Shown: positions 24,579-34,498, numbered from the stretch's first letter. The stretch is 64,000 nucleotides of DNA from Streptantibioticus parmotrematis (GCF_019890615.1 NZ_JAINVZ010000004.1:1-64000); one strand, 5' to 3'. Numbers and translations are program-made. The notes: a model not told the origin generated them from the sequence alone.

Positions 24579-25526
24579 TCAGCTCCGCCGCTGCCGGACG
24601 CGCCCTACGAGGTCGTCGGCAGCCTGGGGCCACTGTGGGTAGTCGAACGTGAACCCGGCCTCAAGCAGGCGGCCTGGCACGACTCGGCGGCTCTTCATCA
24701 GAAGTTCGGTATCGGATCGCAAGACGAAGGCGCCGAGCTCGGCCATCGAGCGCGTTGCCGGCAAGCCTATGGGAATACCCCAGGCGGTTCGTAGGTCACG
24801 CATGAAGGTGCGCTGCGGCAGGGGGCCCGGCGCAGCGAGGTTCACGGGCCCGGTGAGACCGTCGTTGTCGAGGAGGAACTGGACCGCGCGCGTGAAGTCG
24901 TGGTCGTGGATCCAGGAGATGAATTGGGCTCCGCCAGCGACGGGTCCGCCGAGCCCGAGTCGGGTGAGCCACAGCAGGTAGTCGAAGACCCCGGCCCGGT
25001 CGGGGCTCATCACCATCGCGGAACGCAGGGCCACCTTGCGTGTGTGGGGGGTGTGGGTCTGTTCTTGTTCTCGTTCCCAGTTCTTGGCGATCTCGACGCT
25101 ATAGGCCCAGTAGTCCGGGACTCCCGGCTCTCTTCCGCCCAACATCCCGGTCGCTTCGTCGTTGGGTGCATCGAAGCAATGGGCGTAGATCGTGGCAGTG
25201 CTCATCTGCAGCCATACCCGTGGAGGCTGGTCGGCAGCAGCGATGGCGCGCCCCACGACGCTGGCGGAGTCGACACGTGAGTCCATCATGGCCTGCAGGT
25301 TGGCAGAAGTGTAGCGGCAGCTGACGCTACGTCCGGCGAGATTGATCACGGCATCGCTGCCATCGATCACTTCTGTCCAGGGCCCCAGCGTTCGGCCGTC
25401 CCAACGGATCTGAGTGCTGTCGATCGGGTTTCTGGACAGGACGACGACACGGTGACCGGCGGCGGTAAGTGCGCGGTTCAAAATCCGGCCCACCTGTCCG
25501 GTGCCACCCGGGAGCACTACCTTCAT
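24579..25526 (-). CDS. TIGR01777-type NAD-dependent epimerase
   Basis: 315 aa. GGTGQVG near the N-terminus, INLAGRSV, and the C-terminal domain (GPVNLAAPGPLPQRTFMRDL) are diagnostic for the YfcH/TIGR01777 family of SDR-like proteins. The protein is full length. Base composition is visibly less GC-biased (codons such as TTG, AGT, GTA) than the flanking core genes, which suggests acquisition with the following genes. Function unknown. Confidence 0.85.
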   Translation of the reverse strand: MKVVLPGGTGQVGRILNRALTAAGHRVVVLSRNPIDSTQIRWDGRTLGPWTEVIDGSDAVINLAGRSVSCRYTSANLQAMMDSRVDSASVVGRAIAAADQPPRVWLQMSTATIYAHCFDAPNDEATGMLGGREPGVPDYWAYSVEIAKNWEREQEQTHTPHTRKVALRSAMVMSPDRAGVFDYLLWLTRLGLGGPVAGGAQFISWIHDHDFTRAVQFLLDNDGLTGPVNLAAPGPLPQRTFMRDLRTAWGIPIGLPATRSMAELGAFVLRSDTELLMKSRRVVPGRLLEAGFTFDYPQWPQAADDLVGRVRQRRS

Positions 25527-25556
25527 TATGGCACCTCGAGTGCAGCAAATACTTTA

Positions 25557-26153
25557 TCACTGGGATGTTTTACTTCCGCGACAGCGGAGGCTTGCGCGGT
25601 GATCAATCCAGATGCACACTGCGGCCACGGTGGAGACTGCCGTGAGGAGGGCCGCAAAAGAGGTGATCGAGGTGGCCGCAGTGCTTCGGGCCCCGGGGAG
25701 CAGGCACAGGCACGCAATGCCGGCTGCCGCGCCAGTTCCCACCAGGGCTACGCCGAGCACGCCGCCCTGCCTACTAACCGATACCCCCATGATTGCGAGA
25801 GCGGAAATAGTTCCAACAATCATCACCATTGCCAGCCCAAGCGCGATGAATACAGGATAGAAGCTGAAGATCATAACGAACCCGGCAATGGGGAACGGAA
25901 GTGTCCAGGTCGCAGCGACTGTAGCCAGCAATACTCCGGCGCGCGTACCGGGACGCAGCTGGACATTTCGGGCAGTACGACGATTGGCTTTCCATGCGTA
26001 GACAGCGGGAATCACACAGAGCCCTCCCGCTATACCAATGCCCGGCAGGCCGGAGTAGGTGCTGATCCACGTGCTGAGAATGGCGAAGAGAGCACTCACG
26101 TTCGCTGCCGTGAGGACCGCAACACGCGGCTTGCCGCCTGGGGATGCTCGCAC
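25557..26153 (-). CDS. Integral membrane protein of unknown function
   Basis: 198 aa with five to six hydrophobic segments (for example ALFAILSTWISTYSGLPG, WTLPFPIAGFVMIFSFYPV, ALGLAMVMIVGTISALAI). No recognisable family motif. Low-GC codon use matches its neighbours. It is 30 bp upstream of the epimerase in the same direction, so it may be co-transcribed with it. Confidence 0.6.
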   Translation of the reverse strand: MRASPGGKPRVAVLTAANVSALFAILSTWISTYSGLPGIGIAGGLCVIPAVYAWKANRRTARNVQLRPGTRAGVLLATVAATWTLPFPIAGFVMIFSFYPVFIALGLAMVMIVGTISALAIMGVSVSRQGGVLGVALVGTGAAAGIACLCLLPGARSTAATSITSFAALLTAVSTVAAVCIWIDHRASLRCRGSKTSQ

Positions 26154-26193
26154 GCCTGGACCCGTCTTCCTCGGAGCGGAGTGGATGGCCGAA

Positions 26194-26218
26194 GGTGGGG
26201 CCGCACGGCGGCCCCACC
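26194..26218 (-). terminator. Terminator of the large secreted-protein gene
   Basis: GGTGGGGCCG pairs with CGGCCCCACC (10 bp, five-base loop) 19 bp beyond the stop codon of the 1433-aa gene. Confidence 0.7.
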
Positions 26219-26236
26219 CCGTTTCGCGATGTGGCG

Positions 26237-29200
26237 CTAGGACACGGGCGGCGGCGGGTACGCGTCACAGAAGGCCGCGTTGTCGGGATTCACGCCTGCC
26301 GAACTGTCCATCGTGATGGCCCACGGGTTGCCGCCGTTGCCACGTCCGGCTGACTGACACAGACCATAGCCGCCCTCGGTGAAGTTAGCATAGTCGCCCT
26401 TTTGGACCGGTCCGTCCGTCGCCTTCCCGTTTTCATCGACCAGCCGGTTGTCGAGGTAGAGGTACTCATCCGGCATGTGGCTGGCGTAGACGATTCCGTA
26501 TTCTGGGTTGTCGTCGGTGTCGGGCGCCGATTGCGTGTTGTGCACGCTGCCATCGCCACAGAATGCCATGCTCACGTTCTGCCAGATAGGCGGAGCGATA
26601 TTGAACAGGGAACCGTTATCAATTCCGACGGCCCGGAAGAACATACTATAGATGTCCCCGGCCGCTGTGGCCACCGCTTGCGGGATCTTTCCTGCCGAGG
26701 CCAGCGAGCTCAGGTTGTTCTTCCACGCAGCTACGTTCTTATCAGTGGATGACTGGGCATCGAGCATGCGATACCCGATGACACCACCGGAAATTATCTT
26801 CGTGTCCACGCATTTACCGGTCGAGTCAATCGACGCCGGACTTTCCTTGGGGGCGTACTCCTCACCGGGGGTGAACCCCGTCTCAACCGGCTGGTTCACA
26901 AATTCGCTGTGCCCGTACGTGTTGGCGTTCGTGGCACTGAAAGCCAGGTCTGGAACGGTCACGCCAAGGCCCGCGTAATCGTTTTCCGTAGCATTCATGA
27001 ACGCGGTGACGAACGTGGGGAGCGTTGTGGTGCCGGAGCGGGCCGTGTACTCGGCATGCTCCGTCCCCGGGACCACCGTGCCGTCGGACGCGGAGACCCA
27101 CGAAGTGTCGATCACAGTCTTGATCTTGTAACTGTGATCGTCGTCGAACGTGTGCGCCGTAATGGTCTTCGGCGGTGTGGCGATCGAGAAGCCCATCCAG
27201 TCGGCCTCGGAGGGGCTGTTGTTCGGATTGGTCCCGGCCGTCTCGACGTCGGAGCTCCACTTTTTCATGGCCGTGGACATGTCGCTGCTGATGCAGTTCG
27301 ACCCGGTGGTTCCGCCAGCGCACAAGGGGGTGGCTGCCAGCGTGGAGCTCAGTGAGTTGGCCCAGTCGTACAGCGCCTGCCGGCCCCTGAGCGGGGTGTT
27401 GACTGCCCAGCTCGGCAGTGACGAGAGGTCGGTGTCGAGGTTGATGTCGCTGGGGAAGATCGCCGCCGCGGTGAAGGTGTGGTGCTGCCAGGTGCCGGTG
27501 ACCGGGGTGAGCGCCAGGGCGTCGTAGGCGACGGTGGTGTCTCCCGAGGTCGGATCGGTTGTGATGTTGGTCAGCTGCACCTTGGCGTTAGAGGAAAGGT
27601 TGAAGTAGCCGACCGTGATCCAACCGCCGGTGACGCTGCTCTGGTCGACGGTTCGGGTGTAGACCGTGCCGTCAGCCGTGGTGATCTTGTAAGCAGCCGT
27701 CTTCGTCTTTTCGCCCAGGTACGGCATGTACGCCCGGATCTGGTACAGGTGCGCGGGGAGACTGTTCGGGGTCCAGGTGCCCGTGGTCTCGAGCAGGTTG
27801 CCCCAGTTGCCGTCCTGTCGCCCGTGCGAGAACCAGTAGTGACCGTCGAAGCCGCCACCGATCTGCTGGAGATCCTCACGCGCCTCATAGTGGCCGTCGG
27901 AGTCCTGGGGGAAGGTGAAGGCAAAGCTCCCTTGAGACTTGAACGTGTTCATCGGGCAGCGCGGCGTCGCAGTACCCGTGGGGACGTCGTCGATGACGAC
28001 ACTCCCGCTGGACAGTCCGCTGGTATCGCATGGGGGTGGAGACGGGTCGGCGCTACTGGGTTCCATGCGCAAGGTCACATAGCGGATACTCGCGTTGCCG
28101 CACGACGAAGCGCAATCCGGTTTCCAGGTGGCCGACTTGTTCCACCAGTGGGGGGTGTCACAGGAGGGATCGCCGGAGTGACCGGTCTCGCAGGTTGGTG
28201 GGCTGCTGATATCGCAGGCGTTACTCGAGTCGCAGAAGGTGTTCAGCGGAGGCTTGATCGCGCTGCGCTGGGCGTCAGTGGTCCACCACGCGGCGGCGTA
28301 TCCGGCGGAGTTGAAGCCGGGGTCGCCCTTCTGCTGCTCGTTGCCGTTGTCGTCATAAGAGCGGCCGGTGTCGATCGGCCAGGCCGCCCAGCCCATCACC
28401 TTCTCTTCGTACGGCCAGTCTTGCGGGTGGGCGGCGTCGGAGTAGGTGTTGCCGTCGAGGAAGGGGTGACGGCTCGCCGGGTACAAGGGGTTGGCAGGGT
28501 TGTTGTACCAGCCGAGTCCCCAGTTGCTCGCGGCGCCGGGAGGGTTGAAGCCGCTGTTGTAGTCCCAGGCGGCGGCGAACCAGTTCTCGATCTTCGACGG
28601 GTCATCGTTGTTGATCTTCAGTGAAACGGTGGAGCTGTGCAGCTCGTTCCATTTCTCGGCGAGAAGCTGCGCCGCGTACGCGATGTTGACCGTGTAGTCA
28701 AGAGCCAGGGCCCGCTGCTGATCGGGGGCGAGTGCCGTTTCACCCGCCTTGGTGTGGCCCGCCATACGCATACCGTCGGTGACCTGTCCGATGCCGTAGC
28801 CGCAGTCGGATTTATCCCAATCGATCTTCCAGATGGCATCCGGATCATACCCGGCGGTGCCGGGGTAGATATTGGTGCCGTAGAAGTTGCCGATCAGCGG
28901 GTTACCGAGTTCGCCTGGCTCGGCGTGAGACGTGGCCTGCCACAGGTTCGATTCCTGTGTCAGGATGCCCAGCAGCACCTGAGAGGGAATGTTTCCGCCG
29001 CCATTGAGCTTCGGCAGAGGGAACATGCCCTGAGGGTTGACGGTGCCGAGTCCCTCAGCGGCACGCCAGCCGCTCTGCTGGATCCAGTTGGAGGTCAGGT
29101 CCCCTCGTACAGCCATGTCAACCGCCCATTCCACCTGGTTGGGGGTGGGCTGCAGGGCCATGGTGTTCGGGTCGTTGCGTGTGATGGAACAGTAACGGTC

Positions 29201-30538
29201 CGCGTCTACAGTCGAGTTGGCGTCAGAGGCAGCGGTGGCCGACAGTTCCGTCTTGGCCGCCCGCGGGCTTCCCCTCTTCGATGGTGCCGGGGAAGCGGGC
29301 AGGGATGGCGAGAGTGCGGCGCCCTGCACGGTGTCGAGCTGGTGGTCGGGCGACGCGTCCGCAGAGAAGCCGACCGCCTTCCCGCTGCTGGTCAGGGTCG
29401 CTTGGATCTGCACCCGCCCGTTGGCGGTGGCGGGGTCACCGATGTCGGCCAGGGGGTTCTGTGCATGCGTGCGCAAAGCGGGCGATATGGCCGCGTTGAC
29501 GGCCAGGGCACCGTCGGTGGAAACATTCGACTCTGGCGCCGCCTTGAGGCGTTTGACCGCCGTGGGGAGCGCGGCAGTGCGCTTGGGGTTGCCGAGGAGG
29601 AAGACCTGACCGCCCACACCGTCGGCGAGGCCGATCTGCCCGATGGCGCCGGTGGCCAGCGTCACGGTGGCGTTGCTCGCCACCCGCCTGGCCTCCTGGG
29701 TCGTCTTCGTCTGGTCGAGGAAGTCGATGCCGCCGGACGCGTCCTCGCGGATGCTGTAAGGGGTCCCGGTGGCGGTGGCGATTGCGCTGCTCCTGCCACT
29801 GCGATCGATACGCACCACCTTGTTGCCGAAGGCTCCGACGATTCCGCCCCCGGCTGGTGTCGCGGAAGTGATCTCGCCATTCGCAGTGATGGTCGAGAGA
29901 GTTTTCCCGCTCGCGTCGATCGTCGCCAGCCGGGTCTGGTCACCCTTGATCTGCGTAATCGCCGCGGTGTGCGTCCTTGTGTCGCACGATGGATCGAAGT
30001 ACGCCAGAGAGGCGTTGACGGCGAGCTTCTTCACGGTGCCGGTGTCGAGGTCGACGACTGCGGCGAAAGCGCCACGCTCCATCAGTTCCTGGTTGTCGGC
30101 GAACTGCCGCGGGGCGTAGACGACGACCGCGTGCGAGCGGTCGGGCAAGCAGTAGTTCCCCGTCCACAAGTCGCTGGCGAAACCCGGTTCCGACAGCGTG
30201 GTGACGGTGTGCCACTTGTACGCCTTGCTGCTGTCGGCGGCGAGAACGTGCACCCCGTCGATGTCCGGCGCAAGGGTGACGGCCCGGTCGGCTGACACCG
30301 TCCAGCCCCTCGTGAGTTCCTTGCCGGGGTCGGTGAGATGGTCCGGTGCCGTCGAGGACTGCGGAGTAGTAGCGTGAGGTAGTCCGAGGGGGGGTGTGGC
30401 ACTGGCAGCGGGGGCCGTCAGCAGCCCCGCTGCCAGTATCGCGGCACAGGCAGCGGACGTATGTCTCCACCACCTGTCTCGTCTGAGAGACAAAACTGTC
30501 TTCCTGTTCTCCCGTTGCCCGGCATCAGCCGGAGGCAT
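26237..30538 (-). CDS. Large secreted multidomain protein with lytic-transglycosylase-like and golvesin-like domains
   Basis: 1433 aa. A Sec signal peptide (RRDRWWRH then AACAAILAAGLLTAPAASA) is followed by an N-terminal beta-propeller-like region (to about 370) and a Ser/Pro-rich linker. A goose-lysozyme/SLT-like domain (about 455-650) has LGILTQESNLW (putative catalytic Glu) and GYGIGQV. A galactose-binding or golvesin-C-type beta domain (about 890-990; YQIRAYMPYLGEK, GGWITVGYFNL) comes next, then about 400 residues of unknown fold. The transglycosylase motifs suggest peptidoglycan cleavage or a degraded relative. ATG 30538 may be preceded by GGTGA; TTG 30490 with AGGAAGACAG is an alternative that gives a cleaner signal peptide. 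Confidence 0.82.
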   Translation of the reverse strand: MPPADAGQRENRKTVLSLRRDRWWRHTSAACAAILAAGLLTAPAASATPPLGLPHATTPQSSTAPDHLTDPGKELTRGWTVSADRAVTLAPDIDGVHVLAADSSKAYKWHTVTTLSEPGFASDLWTGNYCLPDRSHAVVVYAPRQFADNQELMERGAFAAVVDLDTGTVKKLAVNASLAYFDPSCDTRTHTAAITQIKGDQTRLATIDASGKTLSTITANGEITSATPAGGGIVGAFGNKVVRIDRSGRSSAIATATGTPYSIREDASGGIDFLDQTKTTQEARRVASNATVTLATGAIGQIGLADGVGGQVFLLGNPKRTAALPTAVKRLKAAPESNVSTDGALAVNAAISPALRTHAQNPLADIGDPATANGRVQIQATLTSSGKAVGFSADASPDHQLDTVQGAALSPSLPASPAPSKRGSPRAAKTELSATAASDANSTVDADRYCSITRNDPNTMALQPTPNQVEWAVDMAVRGDLTSNWIQQSGWRAAEGLGTVNPQGMFPLPKLNGGGNIPSQVLLGILTQESNLWQATSHAEPGELGNPLIGNFYGTNIYPGTAGYDPDAIWKIDWDKSDCGYGIGQVTDGMRMAGHTKAGETALAPDQQRALALDYTVNIAYAAQLLAEKWNELHSSTVSLKINNDDPSKIENWFAAAWDYNSGFNPPGAASNWGLGWYNNPANPLYPASRHPFLDGNTYSDAAHPQDWPYEEKVMGWAAWPIDTGRSYDDNGNEQQKGDPGFNSAGYAAAWWTTDAQRSAIKPPLNTFCDSSNACDISSPPTCETGHSGDPSCDTPHWWNKSATWKPDCASSCGNASIRYVTLRMEPSSADPSPPPCDTSGLSSGSVVIDDVPTGTATPRCPMNTFKSQGSFAFTFPQDSDGHYEAREDLQQIGGGFDGHYWFSHGRQDGNWGNLLETTGTWTPNSLPAHLYQIRAYMPYLGEKTKTAAYKITTADGTVYTRTVDQSSVTGGWITVGYFNLSSNAKVQLTNITTDPTSGDTTVAYDALALTPVTGTWQHHTFTAAAIFPSDINLDTDLSSLPSWAVNTPLRGRQALYDWANSLSSTLAATPLCAGGTTGSNCISSDMSTAMKKWSSDVETAGTNPNNSPSEADWMGFSIATPPKTITAHTFDDDHSYKIKTVIDTSWVSASDGTVVPGTEHAEYTARSGTTTLPTFVTAFMNATENDYAGLGVTVPDLAFSATNANTYGHSEFVNQPVETGFTPGEEYAPKESPASIDSTGKCVDTKIISGGVIGYRMLDAQSSTDKNVAAWKNNLSSLASAGKIPQAVATAAGDIYSMFFRAVGIDNGSLFNIAPPIWQNVSMAFCGDGSVHNTQSAPDTDDNPEYGIVYASHMPDEYLYLDNRLVDENGKATDGPVQKGDYANFTEGGYGLCQSAGRGNGGNPWAITMDSSAGVNPDNAAFCDAYPPPPVS

Positions 30539-30843
30539 CTGTGATCACCCATGAGGCGAATCGCACCGTGGACAGCCAGAGAAACAACGACAGGTGGTGA
30601 CCGCCGTCCCGGCGCCCGCGAAGGCAGTTGAAAGCCAGCCGTTTCGACGGGCCTGACCTCGATTTGACGGCCTCACAGCACTCGGACGGCCTCATGGCAC
30701 GCACGGTGATTTTTTGCAACGATGGCTCAGCGCAAGCTCGATTCCCCCATGGAGCGCGAATCGCCTGCACTTGGTCAGAGCGTCAGGCAGCGCAGGGTGA
30801 CCTTATTCCATCAGTAATGGACATGGCAAGCAACGAAAGAGGG
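30539..30843. other. Promoter region without supported gene
   Basis: No convincing coding sequence; a 76-codon plus-strand ORF (30628-30858) ends in the following hairpin but has no ribosome site or family match. Upstream region of the large secreted-protein gene. Confidence 0.5.
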
Positions 30844-30881
30844 CCGGCCGGAGACTAAGTAGATTCCGGCCGGACGGTTTT
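30844..30881 (+). terminator. Plus-strand terminator-like hairpin with no assigned gene
   Basis: CCGGCCGGA pairs perfectly with TCCGGCCGG (9 bp, 12-base loop) followed by ACGGTTTTC. Orientation fits a plus-strand transcript from 30540-30840. Confidence 0.55.
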
Positions 30882-30959
30882 CTGGGGCATTGATCCTGAA
30901 GCCGCCGCGCGACGGGTTCTCATTGCAGGGCAACGACGTCAGCCCGGGTTTCGGACAGT

Positions 30960-31990
30960 TCATGAGCTGGATTTCAGGAAGACTTCTGAGTGGCCGTTAC
31001 GGCATGGCTGGTTTCGCACTCGATGGGCGAGGCATGTCCGATGTGGCCCTGCGGTGGTCACCGGCTGAACCAGTCGACGCACCCGGCAAGGGGCGATCTC
31101 GATGTGGTGCATGGGCCCATGCACCGGATCAGGTCGGCCTTGAGCAGGCTCTCGCACTCTTCGGCGAGGGCGTTGTCGTACGAGTCGTCGCGGGAGCCGA
31201 CTGATGCGCGGCGGCCTCGTCAAGGAGATATTCAGTGTAGAGGTGGGTCGGTACCGCGCACAGCGACGGAGTGGTGGAGCGGTCCGGCAGACTCCGGGAC
31301 ATCGCGCCGGCGTCGCCATACGGCGCATCCAGGGCATCGAGAACGAGGTCGATGCAGAGGCTGGTGCGTCCCTGGCAGTCGACGACCAGACGGAAGAACG
31401 CGTCGATCATGTACGCTGCGTACACTAGGCTGAAGAATGTGCGGATATAGGTGTCCGCCACCCACAACTGGCTTGGCCCGGGCACTGAGTTCACGTTTGA
31501 CCACGTCGACAGGGCATCCGGTTCTCGGGGTGGGCCCCGGCTCCGCTGACGCCGTCAAAGCCGAGGGCTCCACAGTGCATCGGGCACGGTGTGGCGGCCC
31601 GTGCCTGGCAACGCTGCGTTGACCTCCCTGACCCTGTGGACACCGTAGTTGCCGAACATGGATCACATGTATCTCCTCGGTGCGATGCTGATTGCGCAAG
31701 CTGCAGGCGAAGGGAGTCGGCCGACTTCGGCGTAGTAGGCGCTCTGCGCGATCTCGGCGCTGACGCCTTGGAAGAGTTCGCAGACCAGCTGGATGCCGAA
31801 CTCCTCTGGTTGATGTAGAGGCCTTCGACGCGGTGCGCGGACCAGGTACGCCGCGAAGAGAGCCGAGGCTGACTTCAGAATGGTGTCCGCCCGGCCGCAG
31901 CCCTTCAGTCCCCGTGTCAGCTCGGCGATCCGAGTGGCGACATGATGTACTGCCCTCCCACAACCCTCGTCATCCTCGGCCCATTTCACT
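30960..31990 (-). pseudogene. Decayed IS3-family transposase
   Basis: Pieces in three minus-strand frames line up with OrfA/OrfB of IS3 elements. Around 31750-31890 there is a fragment with ADTILKSASALFAA, then EEFGIQLVCELFQG (start of OrfB). At about 31370-31470 LWVADTYIRTF matches the first catalytic Asp region. At about 31142-31205 SRDDSYDNALAE matches the last catalytic motif. The expected HHSDRGxQY motif reads HHSVAVRG, so the second Asp is lost; several frameshifts occur. Inactive. No intact terminal inverted repeats were found. Confidence 0.8.
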
Positions 31991-32251
31991 CAGGTCTGCA
32001 AGGCGCCGAGGCTCAGCAAGAGCACCCGCCCTCGGTCCGATCCCGCAAATGGTCGCCGTAACCATCGTGGTGACCATGATCGGCTTGTGGGCTGTCGTGA
32101 CTCTTCGGGTGGATGGCTTGAGCGGCGTCGGCCTCCATGCCGGTACCCGGGTGCAAGTCGCTCTCCCTAAAACGCCGCTGGAGGGGCGGGGCTGGACAGT
32201 CCTGACCCCGGTTCGGTCGAAAGGAATCGGAGTTCCGGACGAACGCGCCGG
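31991..32251. other. Remnant sequence between the transposase relic and the inhibitor gene
   Basis: No gene supported. It may be the outer end of the inserted element. Confidence 0.4.
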
Positions 32252-32307
32252 AGCCCTTCCCGGCCCGCGGCAACGCCGTCGGCGAGCACGGGGAAGCGGG
32301 AAGGGCT
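32252..32307 (-). terminator. Terminator of the I36-type inhibitor gene
   Basis: AGCCCTTCCCG (32252-32262) pairs perfectly with CGGGAAGGGCT (32297-32307); the 34-base loop can fold further. Confidence 0.65.
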
Positions 32308-32316
32308 TCCGGGAAA

Positions 32317-32766
32317 TCAGTCGTTTCCGAGGTACTTCGCAGATGCGTCGTTGTTCTTCAACTGGCTGGCGAGGTCGACGGCGGGGTCGCCGTCGTAAGA
32401 GTGGATGGTCTGGTAAGGGCCGCCGTACCAGGAGTTGTAGTAGACGCGGTACTCGCTGGTCTCGTCGGTCACCTCCATGGCACTGGCGTTGTTCTTGACG
32501 CTCTTGCCCTCGCCGGCGGTCCCGTAGGCCGTGTTGTTGAAGGTGTAGCCGGCGAAGTTGGGGATGCTGCCGCAGAAATCGGCCTCGGCACCGTAGCCGT
32601 AGGCCTTCGAGTCGTAGAACATGCTGAACATGCCGGCGGGCGGGTTGTCGCCGCAGTTGTAGCGGCTGTCTGCGTTCGCCGCAGGGGCGGACAGAGCGAG
32701 ACCGGTCACCGAACCGGCGATGACGGCGACCCCGGTGAGGGCCGCGCGGAAGCGCGTGACGCGCAT
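32317..32766 (-). CDS. Secreted peptidase-inhibitor family I36-like protein
   Basis: 149 aa. The ATG at 32766 has AAGGAA upstream. A Sec signal peptide ending APAANA is followed by a beta-gamma-crystallin-like domain with CGDNPPAGMFSMFYDS, FCGSIPNFAGYTFNN, GKSVKNNASAM and YRVYYNSWYGGPYQTI, typical of family I36 (SMPI metalloprotease-inhibitor group). Two cysteines can form one disulfide. It could inhibit the host's or competitors' metalloproteases, or serve as a wall-associated structural protein. Confidence 0.8.
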   Translation of the reverse strand: MRVTRFRAALTGVAVIAGSVTGLALSAPAANADSRYNCGDNPPAGMFSMFYDSKAYGYGAEADFCGSIPNFAGYTFNNTAYGTAGEGKSVKNNASAMEVTDETSEYRVYYNSWYGGPYQTIHSYDGDPAVDLASQLKNNDASAKYLGND

Positions 32767-32938
32767 GGTGGTTCCTTTCCTTCTCGGGTGGGGACTCACA
32801 CCGCGCCCGCGCAGGGCTGGTCCCCGGGCCCTGCGCGGGTTTCGGAATGGCGGAGCGCGAAGTCCGCCATGACACGCCGTCCCGACGGCCGGGGGCGGAG
32901 TGACGTGGGGTGTCGTGAACGACGGGTAACGGGCGGCG

Positions 32939-33886
32939 CTAGCCGACGTCGTGCTTCAGAACGGCCTGGGCGCGCTGGAGCGAGGCCTGTTCCGCCGAGT
33001 GGAGCCGGGTTAGTCCAGCACGGTGGGAAGCGATCGCCGAGTCCTGGATGCCGGTCTCAGTACGGAGCCAGATCGGCACGACATCCGCGCTCTCCTTGCA
33101 GCGGGCGTCCGCCGTCGCGGTGCGCTTCTCCGCCGATGTCGGCATCGCGGTGGCCCAGCGCGGGTCGTTCCCGGACGCGATCGGGGTCGGGTAGTGCTGT
33201 CCAGTCGCGGCCATACACCGCGACCAGGATCCGAAGGCCGCTTCCAAGGGGGAGCTTTTGAGTGACTGGGTGTAGGAGAGGCTGTCCAATTGCTCGGCCT
33301 CCTGCTCATCGACGCCCGGGCCCAGCTTGCGGTCAGCCTCGCCCGAACACCCCTGCGTTGGTACAGACTTACCGTGAAACGTGTACACCTGGCCGAGGAG
33401 GACCGTCTTCTGGTCGTCGTCAAGGGCCGAGGCGGGCGGCGGCAAGGCCGTTCCGGACGCGGGGTGGTAACCATAGCGCGCGGCGACAACGGGATCGGTG
33501 ACCCCATAGCGGCGTGCCATATCAGCAGCGTCACCGTCTGGCGAGTCGGTGGTGACCAAGTGGGCACTGGGGTAGCGCAGGCCGAATCGGCGCATGCACT
33601 GCTGGATCAGGACGTCGCGTGCCTTGCCCAGTGTCGACTGCTGCGCGTTGTCGAGCAGGTAGCGCTCGACCGGCAAACGCCCGACAGGGGCTTGCGGGTG
33701 CGGTGCGCCCCCTGCCTGGACGTGGCGGTCGGCGCACCCTGCAAGGGCGAGCAGCGGCAGAAGCACCAACATCCCGACCGCGCGAGACCCACACTGCCAC
33801 GCTGCGCGCGTGGCCGACGAGCGTGCGATGGCCCTGTGCTCCTCGGGGGCAGATTCGCGCCGCCCGCACTTGTCTGCTAATGCCAC
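32939..33886 (-). CDS. Lipoprotein of unknown function
   Basis: 315 aa from GTG 33886. A hydrophobic stretch (MLVLLPLLALAGC) carries a lipobox LALAGC near residue 50, so the mature protein would be membrane-anchored by Cys. The n-region of about 37 residues is unusually long; an in-frame ATG just before MLVLL is the alternative start. The mature part is helical and charged with five to six Cys (IQQCMRRFG, TQGCSGEADR, SRCMAATG, ARCKESAD). With the GTG start, codon 3 is TTA (33878-33880), which would place it under bldA control. No family recognised. Confidence 0.65.
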   Translation of the reverse strand: MALADKCGRRESAPEEHRAIARSSATRAAWQCGSRAVGMLVLLPLLALAGCADRHVQAGGAPHPQAPVGRLPVERYLLDNAQQSTLGKARDVLIQQCMRRFGLRYPSAHLVTTDSPDGDAADMARRYGVTDPVVAARYGYHPASGTALPPPASALDDDQKTVLLGQVYTFHGKSVPTQGCSGEADRKLGPGVDEQEAEQLDSLSYTQSLKSSPLEAAFGSWSRCMAATGQHYPTPIASGNDPRWATAMPTSAEKRTATADARCKESADVVPIWLRTETGIQDSAIASHRAGLTRLHSAEQASLQRAQAVLKHDVG

Positions 33887-34498
33887 CCCAAGCCCTCCCC
33901 CGGAGCCCCTCCCCAGCCTGAACCCCCTGTCCGGCTGGCTCAGAGAACGTTACACGTCGATCCGACGTTCACGAGACACCCGGAATCACCGATTCATAAC
34001 GGCGCGCAGTGGGCCTGTCCAACCAGTGTTGCCACTCGTGTGGTTGGGGAACACGCGGACAGCGGAGAGCCGACTGCCGGAGGTCAGCCTGAAGGTATCA
34101 AGCGCGGCCCTGCAGCGCCCGGTGCGGTGTTTGAGCCCGGTGCCGGTCGAGACCAGGCCCCTGACGAAACCGATCACCGACTGCTGTCGAACGGCTCATG
34201 CCGACCCACGGACCTGCCGCGCCGTAGGTCCTGGTTGCCCTCTGAGGGAGGCTTGTGAGATCCGCACCGCGCCATCACCTGCAACGGCCTCCCCGCCGGG
34301 GGTCGGCCCCGGGCTGACAGACCTTGTCCCCCTGTGACGCAGGCCCCGGTCCGCTCCGGCCGACCCGAAAAGAGGTGCGCCGGCCGACGCGAAATGGGGG
34401 TGCGGGTGGCGAAGCCCCCGCTCGCGGCGAAGCCGCCAAAAACGACACAGGCGACGCGGCCCGCGCTTTCCGCGAGCACACGCCGCCTATCGGCTGTG
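33887..34498. other. Gene-poor stretch left of the tRNA
   Basis: About 610 bp. Small ORFs at 33986-34177 and 34040-34258 lack ribosome sites and family signatures. I saw no copy of the tRNA end here or elsewhere in the accessory stretch, and no integrase fragment. Confidence 0.5.

Noticed and set aside
33878-33880. TTA codon in the lipoprotein gene
   Set aside because: It is codon 3 only if GTG 33886 is the start. An alternative downstream ATG would exclude it, so I do not count it as evidence of bldA control.
33986-34258. Small ORFs left of the tRNA as remnants of an integrase
   Set aside because: No tyrosine- or serine-recombinase motif could be found.
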